Below are positions 1 to 5,339 of a DNA stretch of 6,648 nt, piece by piece. Origin of the DNA: an uncultured Clostridia bacterium (lineage in GTDB: Bacteria; Bacillota_A; Clostridia; Oscillospirales; Oscillospiraceae); contig CASEPH010000081.1 in NCBI GenBank assembly GCA_949289625.1, positions 1 through 6,648 on the forward strand. Reading direction: 5' to 3'. A program made the translations under genes and the position numbers. Below the pieces are notes generated by a model, which was not told the DNA's origin, searched no databases, and was given only the letters and a program-made list of their open reading frames with translations. Position 1 is the first letter of the stretch, and every line of letters starts with the position of its first letter.

Positions 1-114
1 AGTGCGCTTGCACAGATTCCGTCCAATGTCTTTGGACTGGCTGTCAGCGCAGGGACGATCTGCATCATATCGGTGCTTACAAATAAGGTAAGAAAGGATG
101 AAGGCCATGTTTAA
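1..114 (+). CDS. C-terminal end of a membrane protein, possibly a sodium:solute symporter
   Basis: Frame 1 is open from the window edge to TAA at 112-114 and gives 37 residues. They contain one hydrophobic segment (roughly residues 10-27, including VFGLAVSAG and CIISVLT) followed by a short charged tail (NKVRKDEGHV). This matches the last transmembrane helix and cytoplasmic tail of a multi-pass transporter. The pattern of a Pro, then FGL, then a Ser-containing helix ending in SxLT is reminiscent of C-termini in the sodium:solute symporter (SSS) family. The family call rests on this short resemblance only; another polytopic membrane protein is possible. No terminator follows the stop codon. 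A ribosome binding site for a short overlapping ORF lies inside the last codons, which suggests that a co-translated gene once followed. Confidence 0.5.
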   Translation, partial: SALAQIPSNVFGLAVSAGTICIISVLTNKVRKDEGHV

Positions 115-202
115 AACGAAAAAATTTGGCGTAATTCTATTATATACTCATCCCTCCGCTAAAAGCAACGGCCGGGCATCCGTGCGCTCCGCATCGGTAT
201 GA
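107..202 (+). CDS. Short ORF, possible remnant of a truncated downstream gene
   Basis: ATG at 107 is preceded by AGAAAGGA (91-98) at 8 nt spacing and overlaps the stop of the upstream membrane protein by 8 nt, a usual arrangement for translational coupling. The ORF encodes 31 residues beginning MFKTKKFGVILLYT, a basic start followed by a hydrophobic stretch, and ends at TGA 200-202. From about codon 18 it lies inside repeat A, so its C-terminal half is repeat-derived sequence. The simplest reading is a gene or small protein whose 3' part was replaced when the repeat arrived. I do not recognise a product. It could equally be a chance ORF. An in-frame ATG at 98 is too close to the ribosome binding site to be the better start. 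Confidence 0.25.
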   Translation: MFKTKKFGVILLYTHPSAKSNGRASVRSASV

Positions 203-632
203 TATTCGGATGAAAGTGATGGAAACGCTGCCATAGCCGCGTTTACCCACCCGTGGGTGGGACAAGCAGAGCACCTGGCTTGCCGCAAGCGGCAGCCTGG
301 CGCATTTGCGGGCGTGGCCCGCACCCACTTTGGGGGAGAGAGGTGGACACCCCACAGGAAGGCCTCCGTTGCGGCCGTGTCGCCCCTGTGTGCCGGTTTC
401 AGGAGGGAGGTAGGTAAACCCCCGCCCATTCAGGGGCTTGCAAGTGGAAGATATTTCCTAAAAGGCTATCAGACAGAATACCCACATAAAAACTCGGAGT
501 AAGAACGCCTCCAGGGAGCCCCTATCAGGCCCTTTGGGGGCATTCGGTTTTAGTGCTAAAATAAAGCCCAACATCAGCAAGTTGCCGTTGCCACGGATCA
601 TCTCTCAGAACGGCGTGTCAGAAAATTGTTAG
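158..632 (+). repeat. Diverged dispersed repeat, copy A (noncoding, hairpin-rich)
   Basis: No convincing gene lies in this stretch. It is related, in the same orientation, to 6007-6561. The best shared blocks are 298-323 with 6176-6201 (26 identical bases), 384-400 with 6283-6299 (17 identical), and 501-632 with 6429-6561 (about 80% identical by eye with one 1-base gap). Weaker similarity covers 158-172 and about 196-245. Small hairpins recur: 246-261 (CCCACC, loop CGTG, GGTGGG), 277-297 (GGCT-GCCGC with GCGGC-AGCC and one bulged T), 307-323 (TGCGGGC, loop GTG, GCCCGCA) and 548-561 (TTTTAG, loop TG, CTAAAA). Bases 401-500 are poorly conserved between the copies. No transposase or clear terminal inverted repeat is present. 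The right end is fairly sharp at GTTAG (628-632); the left end is approximate. The strand given is the shared orientation, not proven transcription. Confidence 0.75.
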
Positions 633-672
633 TAATTATACAATTATACGGCATGAGGAGAAAATTCAGATC

Positions 673-765
673 ATCAAATTTATTTGAAGATTTAGATCGG
701 TTTTTGATAATAGTCGCGCTTTTTATATACGAACAAAGAAATTTTAATCAAATATTTTTGGAAAG
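673..765 (+). promoter_or_regulatory. Two related AT-rich motifs, candidate regulator sites
   Basis: ATCAAATTTATTTGAAGA (673-690) contains a perfect dyad, TCAAAT-TT-ATTTGA (674-687). A related copy, ATCAAATATTTTTGGAAAG, lies at 747-765. The copies start 74 bp apart, about seven helical turns, and the second overlaps the weak -35 region of the candidate promoter for the binding-protein gene. AraC-family activators often bind repeated sites abutting or overlapping -35, so these are plausible sites for the regulator at 4066-5016. The DNA here is very AT-rich, which makes chance similarity more likely. Confidence 0.3.
684..711 (+). promoter_or_regulatory. Alternative candidate promoter upstream of the ABC operon
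   Basis: TTGAAG (684-689, 4/6 to consensus), a 16-bp spacer, and GATAAT (706-711, 5/6) form a moderate sigma-A-like promoter. It would start transcription near 718 and give a leader of about 140 nt before the binding-protein gene. Its -35 lies inside the dyad motif at 674-687, so a bound protein could occlude it. Confidence 0.3.
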
Positions 766-784
766 AAACGGAGTATTCTATAAA
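758..784 (+). promoter_or_regulatory. Candidate promoter of the sugar ABC operon
   Basis: TATAAA at 779-784 is a good -10 element. The best -35 is TTGGAA (758-763), 4/6 to consensus but at a short 15-bp spacer. A good -10 with a weak -35 is what an activator-dependent promoter would show. Transcription would begin near 791, placing the stem-loop at 789-827 at the very 5' end of the message. Confidence 0.4.
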
Positions 785-788
785 TAAC

Positions 789-827
789 ACACAAGGGCTT
801 CTTACCAGGTAGAAGTCCTCCCTGTGT
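789..827 (+). promoter_or_regulatory. 5' leader stem-loop ahead of the binding-protein gene
   Basis: ACACA (789-793) pairs with TGTGT (823-827), GGG (795-797) with CCC (820-822), and CTTCT (798-802) with AGAAG (811-815). This leaves one bulged A, an asymmetric TCCT bulge and an 8-nt loop. It ends 20 nt before the AGGAGG site at 848-853, so it should not block ribosome binding. A likely role is protection of the 5' end of the mRNA. No U-tract follows, so it is not a terminator. Confidence 0.4.
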
Positions 828-859
828 ACTCAAAACAGAAGACGAATAGGAGGATTGAC

Positions 860-2182
860 ATGAAAAGAGGATTAGCATTCATTCTTGCACTTGCTATGAT
901 GCTGGGCATGCTCGCCGGCTGCGGCGGCAACACATCACAGCCCGCCGGCAGCAGCGGTACTCCGTCGGGCAGCGGGGACAGTGATAAGCCCTTTGCAGGG
1001 CAGACGCTGACGGTTCTGTACATGTCCAGCGTCTATGCGGACGCGGCCCGAGCCATGGTGCCCGAGTTTGAAGAGGCCACCGGCGCTACGGTGGAGGTCG
1101 TGGATTTCCCCTATTCTACCCTGCATGAGAAGGCTCTGCTGGATCTGACCAGCGGCGGCACCGCGGCATACGACGTCATTGACGTGGCCAGCCAGTGGGA
1201 CGGCGAGTTCTCTCCCTTCCTCACGGATCTTGGCGAGTACATCGAGCGGGACGGCTATGACATGGATGTCTGGATTGAAAACGTCCTCAACAACTGCGGC
1301 AAATGGCAGGACACCATCATCGGCATCCCCAACGCCTGCACGCCTCAGGTATTTGCCTACCGCACGGATCTGCTCCCCGATGGGATCCCCGACACCTGGG
1401 AGGAGTACCGCGAGAAGTGCATCGAATTGACCACTGGGGACATGTATGGCACCACCATCTCCGAAATTTCCGGTCAGCTGGGCGGCGTATTTGACTACGT
1501 GCTGTGGTCCATGGGCGGTGCCTGGGCCGACGAGGACTGGAATGTGACCATCAACTCGGATGAGACCCGCGCCGCGCTGGAGCATCTGTATGAGCTGAAC
1601 AAGAACGCCATGGATCCGGCCAACCTGTCCTGGGGTACCGAGGAGTCCATTCAGGCGTTCCTGGACGGCCGTGCCGCCGTCTGCGAGACCTGGCCCACTC
1701 TGGGCCTTGTCCAGGCGGCCGACGACCCTGAGCAGTCTCAGGTGGTAGGCAAGTGGGCCTTGGATCTGATCCCCCATGAGGAGACCGGCGTTACCCTGCT
1801 GAGCGCCTGGGACGTTGCCATCCCGGCCAACTCCGAGCACAAGGATCTGGCCTGGGAGTGGATCAAGATGTACACCAGCGCCGAGAAGCAGCAGGAATTC
1901 TATGATGATTTTGACATCTTCAGCCCCAGAAAGGACTTCTGGGAGCAGGACGCCATCAAGGATGCCGGCCTGTATCCCCTGCGCGAGGCGCTGGACACCG
2001 CCAATATGTGGTGGCGCATTGCCGCGTCCGTGGAGGCTGATACCGCTATCAACACCATCGTCAGCGCCTATCTGACTGATCAGATCGATCTGGAGGAGGC
2101 CGTGACGCAATTGGAAGATGCCCTCACCACCGCCCTGGAGAACGCCCCGCCGGAGGAGGGCATCAAGAACTACAACATGTAA
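860..2182 (+). CDS. Sugar ABC transporter substrate-binding lipoprotein (SBP family 1)
   Basis: The 440-residue product is the extracellular solute receptor of a CUT1-type importer, tethered to the outer face of the membrane by a lipid anchor. A lipoprotein signal peptide is clear: MKRG, a hydrophobic core, then lipobox LAGC with the lipidated Cys at residue 21. A Gly/Ser/Pro linker follows to about residue 42. The mature domain starts with QTLTVLYM, the first beta strand typical of family 1 solute-binding proteins. It contains MVPEFEEATGATVEVV, a YDVIDV segment and GIPNACTPQVFAYRTDLL, a usual hinge-region pattern, and it ends with a helical C-terminus. Length is normal for the family. The start is ATG 860 with AGGAGG at 848-853; an in-frame upstream ATG at 824 lies inside the leader stem-loop and would spoil the signal peptide. 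Followed by two permease genes. The specific sugar cannot be told. Confidence 0.93.
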   Translation: MKRGLAFILALAMMLGMLAGCGGNTSQPAGSSGTPSGSGDSDKPFAGQTLTVLYMSSVYADAARAMVPEFEEATGATVEVVDFPYSTLHEKALLDLTSGGTAAYDVIDVASQWDGEFSPFLTDLGEYIERDGYDMDVWIENVLNNCGKWQDTIIGIPNACTPQVFAYRTDLLPDGIPDTWEEYREKCIELTTGDMYGTTISEISGQLGGVFDYVLWSMGGAWADEDWNVTINSDETRAALEHLYELNKNAMDPANLSWGTEESIQAFLDGRAAVCETWPTLGLVQAADDPEQSQVVGKWALDLIPHEETGVTLLSAWDVAIPANSEHKDLAWEWIKMYTSAEKQQEFYDDFDIFSPRKDFWEQDAIKDAGLYPLREALDTANMWWRIAASVEADTAINTIVSAYLTDQIDLEEAVTQLEDALTTALENAPPEEGIKNYNM

Positions 2183-2214
2183 GCCATCTGTACGGCCCGA
2201 CAAAGGAATGAACT

Positions 2215-2257
2215 TTTATGGTGCCTGCCGGTCCCTGGGCCGTGCAGGCACCATAAA
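2215..2257 (+). promoter_or_regulatory. Intercistronic stem-loop after the binding-protein gene
   Basis: A 14-bp perfect stem pairs 2215-2228 (TTTATGGTGCCTGC) with 2244-2257 (GCAGGCACCATAAA). A further CGG/CCG pairing (2229-2231 with 2240-2242) continues inside, and one T is bulged. It starts 32 nt after the stop codon. The 3' arm is followed by GTCAAAG, with no U-run, so it is not a standard intrinsic terminator. Stem-loops here in sugar ABC operons (malE-malF is the classical case) stabilise the upstream mRNA segment and yield much more binding protein than permease. That role is inferred. Confidence 0.6.
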
Positions 2258-2280
2258 GTCAAAGCGGTTTCACCGTTCCG

Positions 2281-2298
2281 GGGAGGGGGATCCCTCCC
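2281..2298 (+). promoter_or_regulatory. Short GC hairpin just upstream of the permease ribosome binding site
   Basis: GGGAGGG (2281-2287) and CCCTCCC (2292-2298) form a perfect 7-bp stem with a GGAT loop, ending 6 nt before AGGAGG at 2305-2310. The CCCTCC arm could also pair with the AGGAGG site instead, and the GGGAGGG arm would keep it away. It may therefore hold the ribosome binding site open. Alternatively it adds to the decay barrier formed by the larger stem-loop upstream. Confidence 0.4.
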
Positions 2299-2316
2299 GC
2301 AGACAGGAGGTTGCTT

Positions 2317-3201
2317 ATGAAAAAAAGAAGAGGTGATAAGCTGGCGTCCTGGGCATTCCTGACGCCGACTCTGGTCTTCCTCGGCATCACGGCGCTGGTG
2401 CCGCTGCTGTACTCCATCTATCTGAGTCTCTTTCGGATGAAGCTGAACCTGCCCAACCAGGAGCCGGCGTTCGTTGGCCTGGATAACTACATCCGGATGT
2501 TCAGCGACGCGCTGCTGAAGACCAGCACGTGGAATACCATCCTCTTCGCCGTGGTATCTGTGGCGCTGGAGCTGGTGCTGGGCCTGATGGTGGCCATGGT
2601 GATCTGCTCCGACAAGCGCTGGGCGCGCCTGGTCACGTCCATCTTCATGATCCCCATGATCATGGCCCCGGTTGCCGTGGGTACCCTGTGGCGGATGATG
2701 CTGGATTCGTCCACCGGCGTGATCAATTACCTGCTCAGCTTCCTGGGGATCCCCAGCATCAGCTGGCTGAGCAATCCCACCACGGCCATGATTGCCGTGA
2801 TGCTGGTCAACGTCTGGCAGCTGACCCCGTGGGTGACGGTGATCTGCGCCGCCGGGCTGAAGGCCCTGCCGTCGGAGTGCCTGCAGGCAGGGTTGGTAGA
2901 CGGAGCCACCTCAGGGCAGATTTTCTGGCACATCGTGCTCCCGCTGATCCGGCCGGTGCTGGTGGTGGTGCTCATGATCCGGTTCATCGATGCCTTCAAG
3001 GTGTTTGACACCGTCTACGTCATGACCAACGGCGGCCCGGGCTCTGCCACCGAGATGCTGCCCAACTACATCTATAAGCAGGGCCTGCGCTACTTCGACG
3101 CCGGCTACGCCGCGGCCATGGCCATCGTGTTCGTCCTGGTCATGACCCTGTGCACGCTGTTCTTCCTGCGCTGGCGCAAGAGAGAGGAGGCAAAGCTGTG
3201 A
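2317..3201 (+). CDS. Sugar ABC transporter permease, MalF/UgpA-like
   Basis: The 294-residue inner-membrane subunit forms half of the translocation channel of the CUT1 importer. Six hydrophobic segments are visible at about residues 12-35, 73-97, 105-128, 155-181, 209-230 and 263-285. The cytoplasmic EAA loop, which docks the ATPase, is at about 187-213: E187, then AGLVDGA, then the I-LP signature near 206-209 (HIVLP). DTVYVMTNGGPG (231-242) is a hallmark of the MalF-like partner. Length is typical for compact CUT1 permeases. ATG 2317 is chosen because AGGAGG (2305-2310) sits 6 nt upstream and the N-terminus MKKRRGDK is a normal basic start; a TTG at 2311 directly abuts the ribosome binding site and is unlikely. 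The stop overlaps the start of the next gene in a GTGA arrangement, which implies translational coupling. Confidence 0.93.
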   Translation: MKKRRGDKLASWAFLTPTLVFLGITALVPLLYSIYLSLFRMKLNLPNQEPAFVGLDNYIRMFSDALLKTSTWNTILFAVVSVALELVLGLMVAMVICSDKRWARLVTSIFMIPMIMAPVAVGTLWRMMLDSSTGVINYLLSFLGIPSISWLSNPTTAMIAVMLVNVWQLTPWVTVICAAGLKALPSECLQAGLVDGATSGQIFWHIVLPLIRPVLVVVLMIRFIDAFKVFDTVYVMTNGGPGSATEMLPNYIYKQGLRYFDAGYAAAMAIVFVLVMTLCTLFFLRWRKREEAKL

Positions 3202-4076
3202 AACAGAGACGCAAAGCCCACAACTATGCCTCCGTCGATTCGATCCTCAGCAATTTCGCCGGCCGCCCGGTGAAGTATTTCCTCATCGTGGCCAGTGTCA
3301 TCTCCGTCCTCTTCCCGGTATACTGGCTGGTAATCAGCGCCTTCAAGCTTGAGCAGGATTATCTGGCGGATCCGCCGATCCTTTTTCCCACCCGGTTTAC
3401 CCTGGACAGCTTCATTGAGGTGTTCACCCGGGACAATGTGCTGCAGTACTTCTCCAACACCCTGGTCGTGGCTGTTTGCACCACCATCATCACCATTGTG
3501 ATCGGCAGCATGGCGGCCTATGCCGTGGTGCGGGGGCCCATCGGCGCCCGGGCCAAGAATGTGTTCGGCCTGTGGTTCCTGGTGCAGAAGATGTATCCCG
3601 CCATTGCCACCGCCATTCCCATCTATCTGGTGATGCGCAGCCTCCATCTGATGGACACGCTGCTGGCCCTGATTATCATGAATACCAGCTTCAACCTGCC
3701 GCTGGTGATCTGGCTGATGATGGGGTTCTTTGAGCAGGTGCCCTTCGATATGGAGGAGTCGGCCATGCTGGACGGCTGCGGGTTTTTTGGGCGGTTCTTC
3801 CGGGTGGTGCTCCCCGTGACCAAGCCGGGCCTGATTGCCTCAGCCATTCTTACCTTTGTGGCGGCGTGGAACGAGTTCCTCTTCGCCGTGATTCTGACCA
3901 TCAACGAGTCCAAGACCCTGCCGGTGGTCATCGCCGGATTTATCACGGATCGCGGCCTGGACTGGGGCCCCATGGCGGCCACCAGCCTGATCACACTGCT
4001 TCCTGTAGTGGTGCTGGTGTGGATCATTCAGAAGGACTTTGTCAACGGCCTGGCTGCCGGCGCGGTCAAGGGATAG
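3198..4076 (+). CDS. Sugar ABC transporter permease, MalG/UgpE-like
   Basis: The 292-residue second channel subunit pairs with the MalF-like protein. Hydrophobic segments are visible at about 26-48, 84-111, 122-146, 151-178, 209-233 and 260-278. The EAA loop is at about 184-212: MEESAMLDGCGFF, then VVLP and TKPG. The C-terminus FVNGLAAGAVKG is the characteristic MalG ending. The GTG start at 3198 overlaps the stop of the previous gene and has AGGAGG at 3185-3190, 7 nt upstream. An in-frame ATG at 3150 lies deep inside the upstream gene without a better site. No ATP-binding subunit follows, which is common for CUT1 systems that share an MsmX/MsiK-type ATPase. The last 11 bases overlap the 3' end of the convergent regulator gene. 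Confidence 0.93.
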   Translation: MKQRRKAHNYASVDSILSNFAGRPVKYFLIVASVISVLFPVYWLVISAFKLEQDYLADPPILFPTRFTLDSFIEVFTRDNVLQYFSNTLVVAVCTTIITIVIGSMAAYAVVRGPIGARAKNVFGLWFLVQKMYPAIATAIPIYLVMRSLHLMDTLLALIIMNTSFNLPLVIWLMMGFFEQVPFDMEESAMLDGCGFFGRFFRVVLPVTKPGLIASAILTFVAAWNEFLFAVILTINESKTLPVVIAGFITDRGLDWGPMAATSLITLLPVVVLVWIIQKDFVNGLAAGAVKG

Positions 4077-5016
4077 GGCGGCGCGGTCCGCCGCTCTGCT
4101 CCACACCATTCATCAGCGCATCCAGCGAGCGGGCATACTCACTGGGTGTCAGTTCCGTAAATTGCTTGAACCGGCGGGAGAAATGGTGAACCGAGCAGAA
4201 GCAAAGCTTTTCGGCGATTTCCGTAAATGTGTACTCCTGCTGGCGGATGAGGAACTTTGCCTCCTCAATGCGAAGCTCTGCGAGGAAGCCCATAACCGTG
4301 CGGCCCATTTTCGCAGAGAAATTTTTCTGGAGCTGGGAGGCGCTCATTCCCACATGACGGCAGATGTCCTCCATGCAGACCGGGGTATAGAGATTGTCCT
4401 TGAGAAAAACCACAGCGCGGTTCACGCAGTTCAGGTTACTCTTCTGGGAATGGGCCTGCTCCGGGTGGAGCGGCTGGGTGGCCTGGAGTTCCCGATAGAG
4501 CAGAATAAGCAGCATTTCCAGGAGCCCTTGAACCATTTTAACGCAACCATATGGGGCGTTTTCCCTGAGAAGAACCATCTGCTCCATGGGGATTTCGCTC
4601 AAGGGCACGAGAAATCCCTGCCGGGCTTCGGTGATGATGCGCACAATCAGTTCCCGCTGGATCGCGGTAGTCTGGTGGAGCGGATACTGCGCAAAGCTGT
4701 CCATGGCAGGGTCTGTCACGGTAAAGGACGCGATGAACAGGTCAATATAGCTCCGGGAGCAGTATTGGAAGCTGTGAAAGCTGTTGGGCTGCAAGAGTAG
4801 GAGATTGCCCTGCTGAAGATGGAACGGGGCGGGGTGCAGGTCATCGGTGACGATGATTTCCCCGGTACCCACGTAGATCAGCTCCCAAAAATCATGACTT
4901 TCCCCGCAGAAGGGGTAGTCCCGGAAGTGCTCGAAGTAGTGAATCGTGAACAGCTCCTGTAAATGCATGGTTGGGTCTGCTGTCGTACCATAGTATCGAA
5001 CCGGCGTATTTTTCAT
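4066..5016 (-). CDS. AraC-family transcriptional regulator with N-terminal cupin sensor
   Basis: The 316-residue protein is a ligand-responsive DNA-binding regulator. The N-terminal part (about 20-110) is cupin-like, with HDFWELIYVGTGE (41-53), QQGNLLLLQP (68-77) and NSFHSF (78-83), the usual AraC sugar-sensor pattern. The C-terminal AraC/XylS domain has two helix-turn-helix units: about 214-236 (MEDICRHVGMSASQLQKNFS) and about 264-290 (FTEIAEKLCFCSVHHFSRRF, then FTELTPSEYA). The start is placed at 5016 because AAAGGAGA lies 5 nt upstream on this strand. The frame stays open to an ATG at 5175, but that would put the promoter inside the gene and add 53 non-homologous-looking residues. It is convergent with the transporter operon (11-bp overlap) and divergent from the esterase. 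Control of either neighbour is inferred from position, and the ligand is unknown. Confidence 0.92.
   Translation of the reverse strand: MKNTPVRYYGTTADPTMHLQELFTIHYFEHFRDYPFCGESHDFWELIYVGTGEIIVTDDLHPAPFHLQQGNLLLLQPNSFHSFQYCSRSYIDLFIASFTVTDPAMDSFAQYPLHQTTAIQRELIVRIITEARQGFLVPLSEIPMEQMVLLRENAPYGCVKMVQGLLEMLLILLYRELQATQPLHPEQAHSQKSNLNCVNRAVVFLKDNLYTPVCMEDICRHVGMSASQLQKNFSAKMGRTVMGFLAELRIEEAKFLIRQQEYTFTEIAEKLCFCSVHHFSRRFKQFTELTPSEYARSLDALMNGVEQSGGPRRPIP
4078..4094. other. GC-rich hairpin in the convergent overlap zone
   Basis: GCGGCG (4078-4083) and CGCCGC (4089-4094) form a 6-bp stem with a CGGTC loop immediately after the stop of the second permease and inside the 3' end of the regulator gene. 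There is no T-run on either side, so it is at best a weak terminator. No other terminator is visible between the two convergent transcripts. Confidence 0.3.
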
Positions 5017-5062
5017 GGAAGTCTCCTTTCTATGCCGGGTAAATAGACTCGATAGTATATTA

Positions 5063-5091
5063 ATTATAACAGTCGGCGGCCTGGTTGACAA
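5063..5091 (-). promoter_or_regulatory. Promoter of the AraC-family regulator gene
   Basis: Reading the - strand, TTGTCA (5091-5086, 5/6 to consensus) and TATAAT (5068-5063, perfect) are separated by exactly 17 bp. Transcription would start near 5056, giving a leader of about 40 nt before ATG 5016. Confidence 0.75.
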
Positions 5092-5107
5092 GACAGACCG
5101 TCGGCTG
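5070..5107. promoter_or_regulatory. Imperfect inverted repeat bracketing the regulator -35 element
   Basis: CAGTCGGCGG (5070-5079) and CCGTCGGCTG (5098-5107) are inverted copies agreeing at 8 of 10 positions. One arm lies in the -10/-35 spacer and the other just upstream of -35. The placement suits an operator for autoregulation or for control of the divergent promoter, but binding is not shown. Confidence 0.35.
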
Positions 5108-5143
5108 AAAAAGGCATGGCACGATACCCAAAGCAGTTCTGGA

Positions 5144-5172
5144 TTGGCAGCCAAATAGTAGTGGTGTATAAT
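5144..5172 (+). promoter_or_regulatory. Promoter of the SGNH esterase gene
   Basis: TTGGCA (5144-5149, 4/6 to consensus), a 17-bp spacer and a perfect TATAAT (5167-5172). Transcription would start near 5179, leaving a leader of about 160 nt before ATG 5340. It is divergent from the regulator promoter, with the two -35 elements 52 bp apart. Confidence 0.65.
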
Positions 5173-5182
5173 CATTCTGTAG

Positions 5183-5222
5183 CTTCCTTGACGAACCTTA
5201 TTTCAAATAGGGTGTCAGGAAG
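5183..5222 (+). promoter_or_regulatory. 5' leader stem-loop of the esterase transcript
   Basis: CTTCCT (5183-5188) pairs with AGGAAG (5217-5222) and GAC (5190-5192) with GTC (5214-5216). Inner ACC/GGT and TATT/AATA pairings extend the stem. It begins only a few nt after the predicted transcription start. The remaining leader (5223-5326) shows no riboswitch I recognise and no terminator U-run. The role may be message stabilisation. Confidence 0.4.
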
Positions 5223-5339
5223 TGGAGAGGCTGTGCCTTGAGAGCGTGCCGGACATCGGATGCCTGACCGCCTAGACACTGCACCGTAAAATATTGACGC
5301 TATGCAGGCTGTTGCCTACTGGCGCCGGGAGGAGAACGC

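Noticed and set aside
219..233. Match to the degenerate CcpA cre consensus WTGNAANCGNWNNCA
   Set aside because: It lies inside repeat A, more than 500 bp from the operon promoter, and the matching segment of repeat B does not keep it. Probably coincidental, though a chance match is not very common.
140..502. Several short ORFs inside repeat A, with related peptides (such as AGHARKCA) in repeat B
   Set aside because: The peptide similarity follows from a stretch of identical bases containing a perfect DNA hairpin. Flanking frames diverge, and no start has a ribosome binding site.
158..632. Classical MITE or insertion sequence with terminal inverted repeats
   Set aside because: Only about four bases (CTAA...TTAG) are inverted at the ends of copy A and copy B lacks them. 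No transposase is present and no clean target duplication flanks either copy.
935..2203. Long open frame on the - strand opposite the binding-protein gene (422 residues)
   Set aside because: It is a shadow of a GC-rich gene with strong codon bias. The + strand product has a lipobox and family motifs, while this frame has a low-complexity Gly/Leu/Val-rich composition and no ribosome binding site.
5017..5175. N-terminal extension of the AraC regulator to an ATG at 5175
   Set aside because: The extension runs through the near-consensus promoter, lacks a good ribosome binding site, and adds residues unlike the family; ATG 5016 has AAAGGAGA at the right distance.
5223..5339. Possible riboswitch in the esterase leader
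   Set aside because: Apart from the first stem-loop no recognisable aptamer core, terminator/antiterminator pair or sequestering stem over the ribosome binding site could be found by eye.
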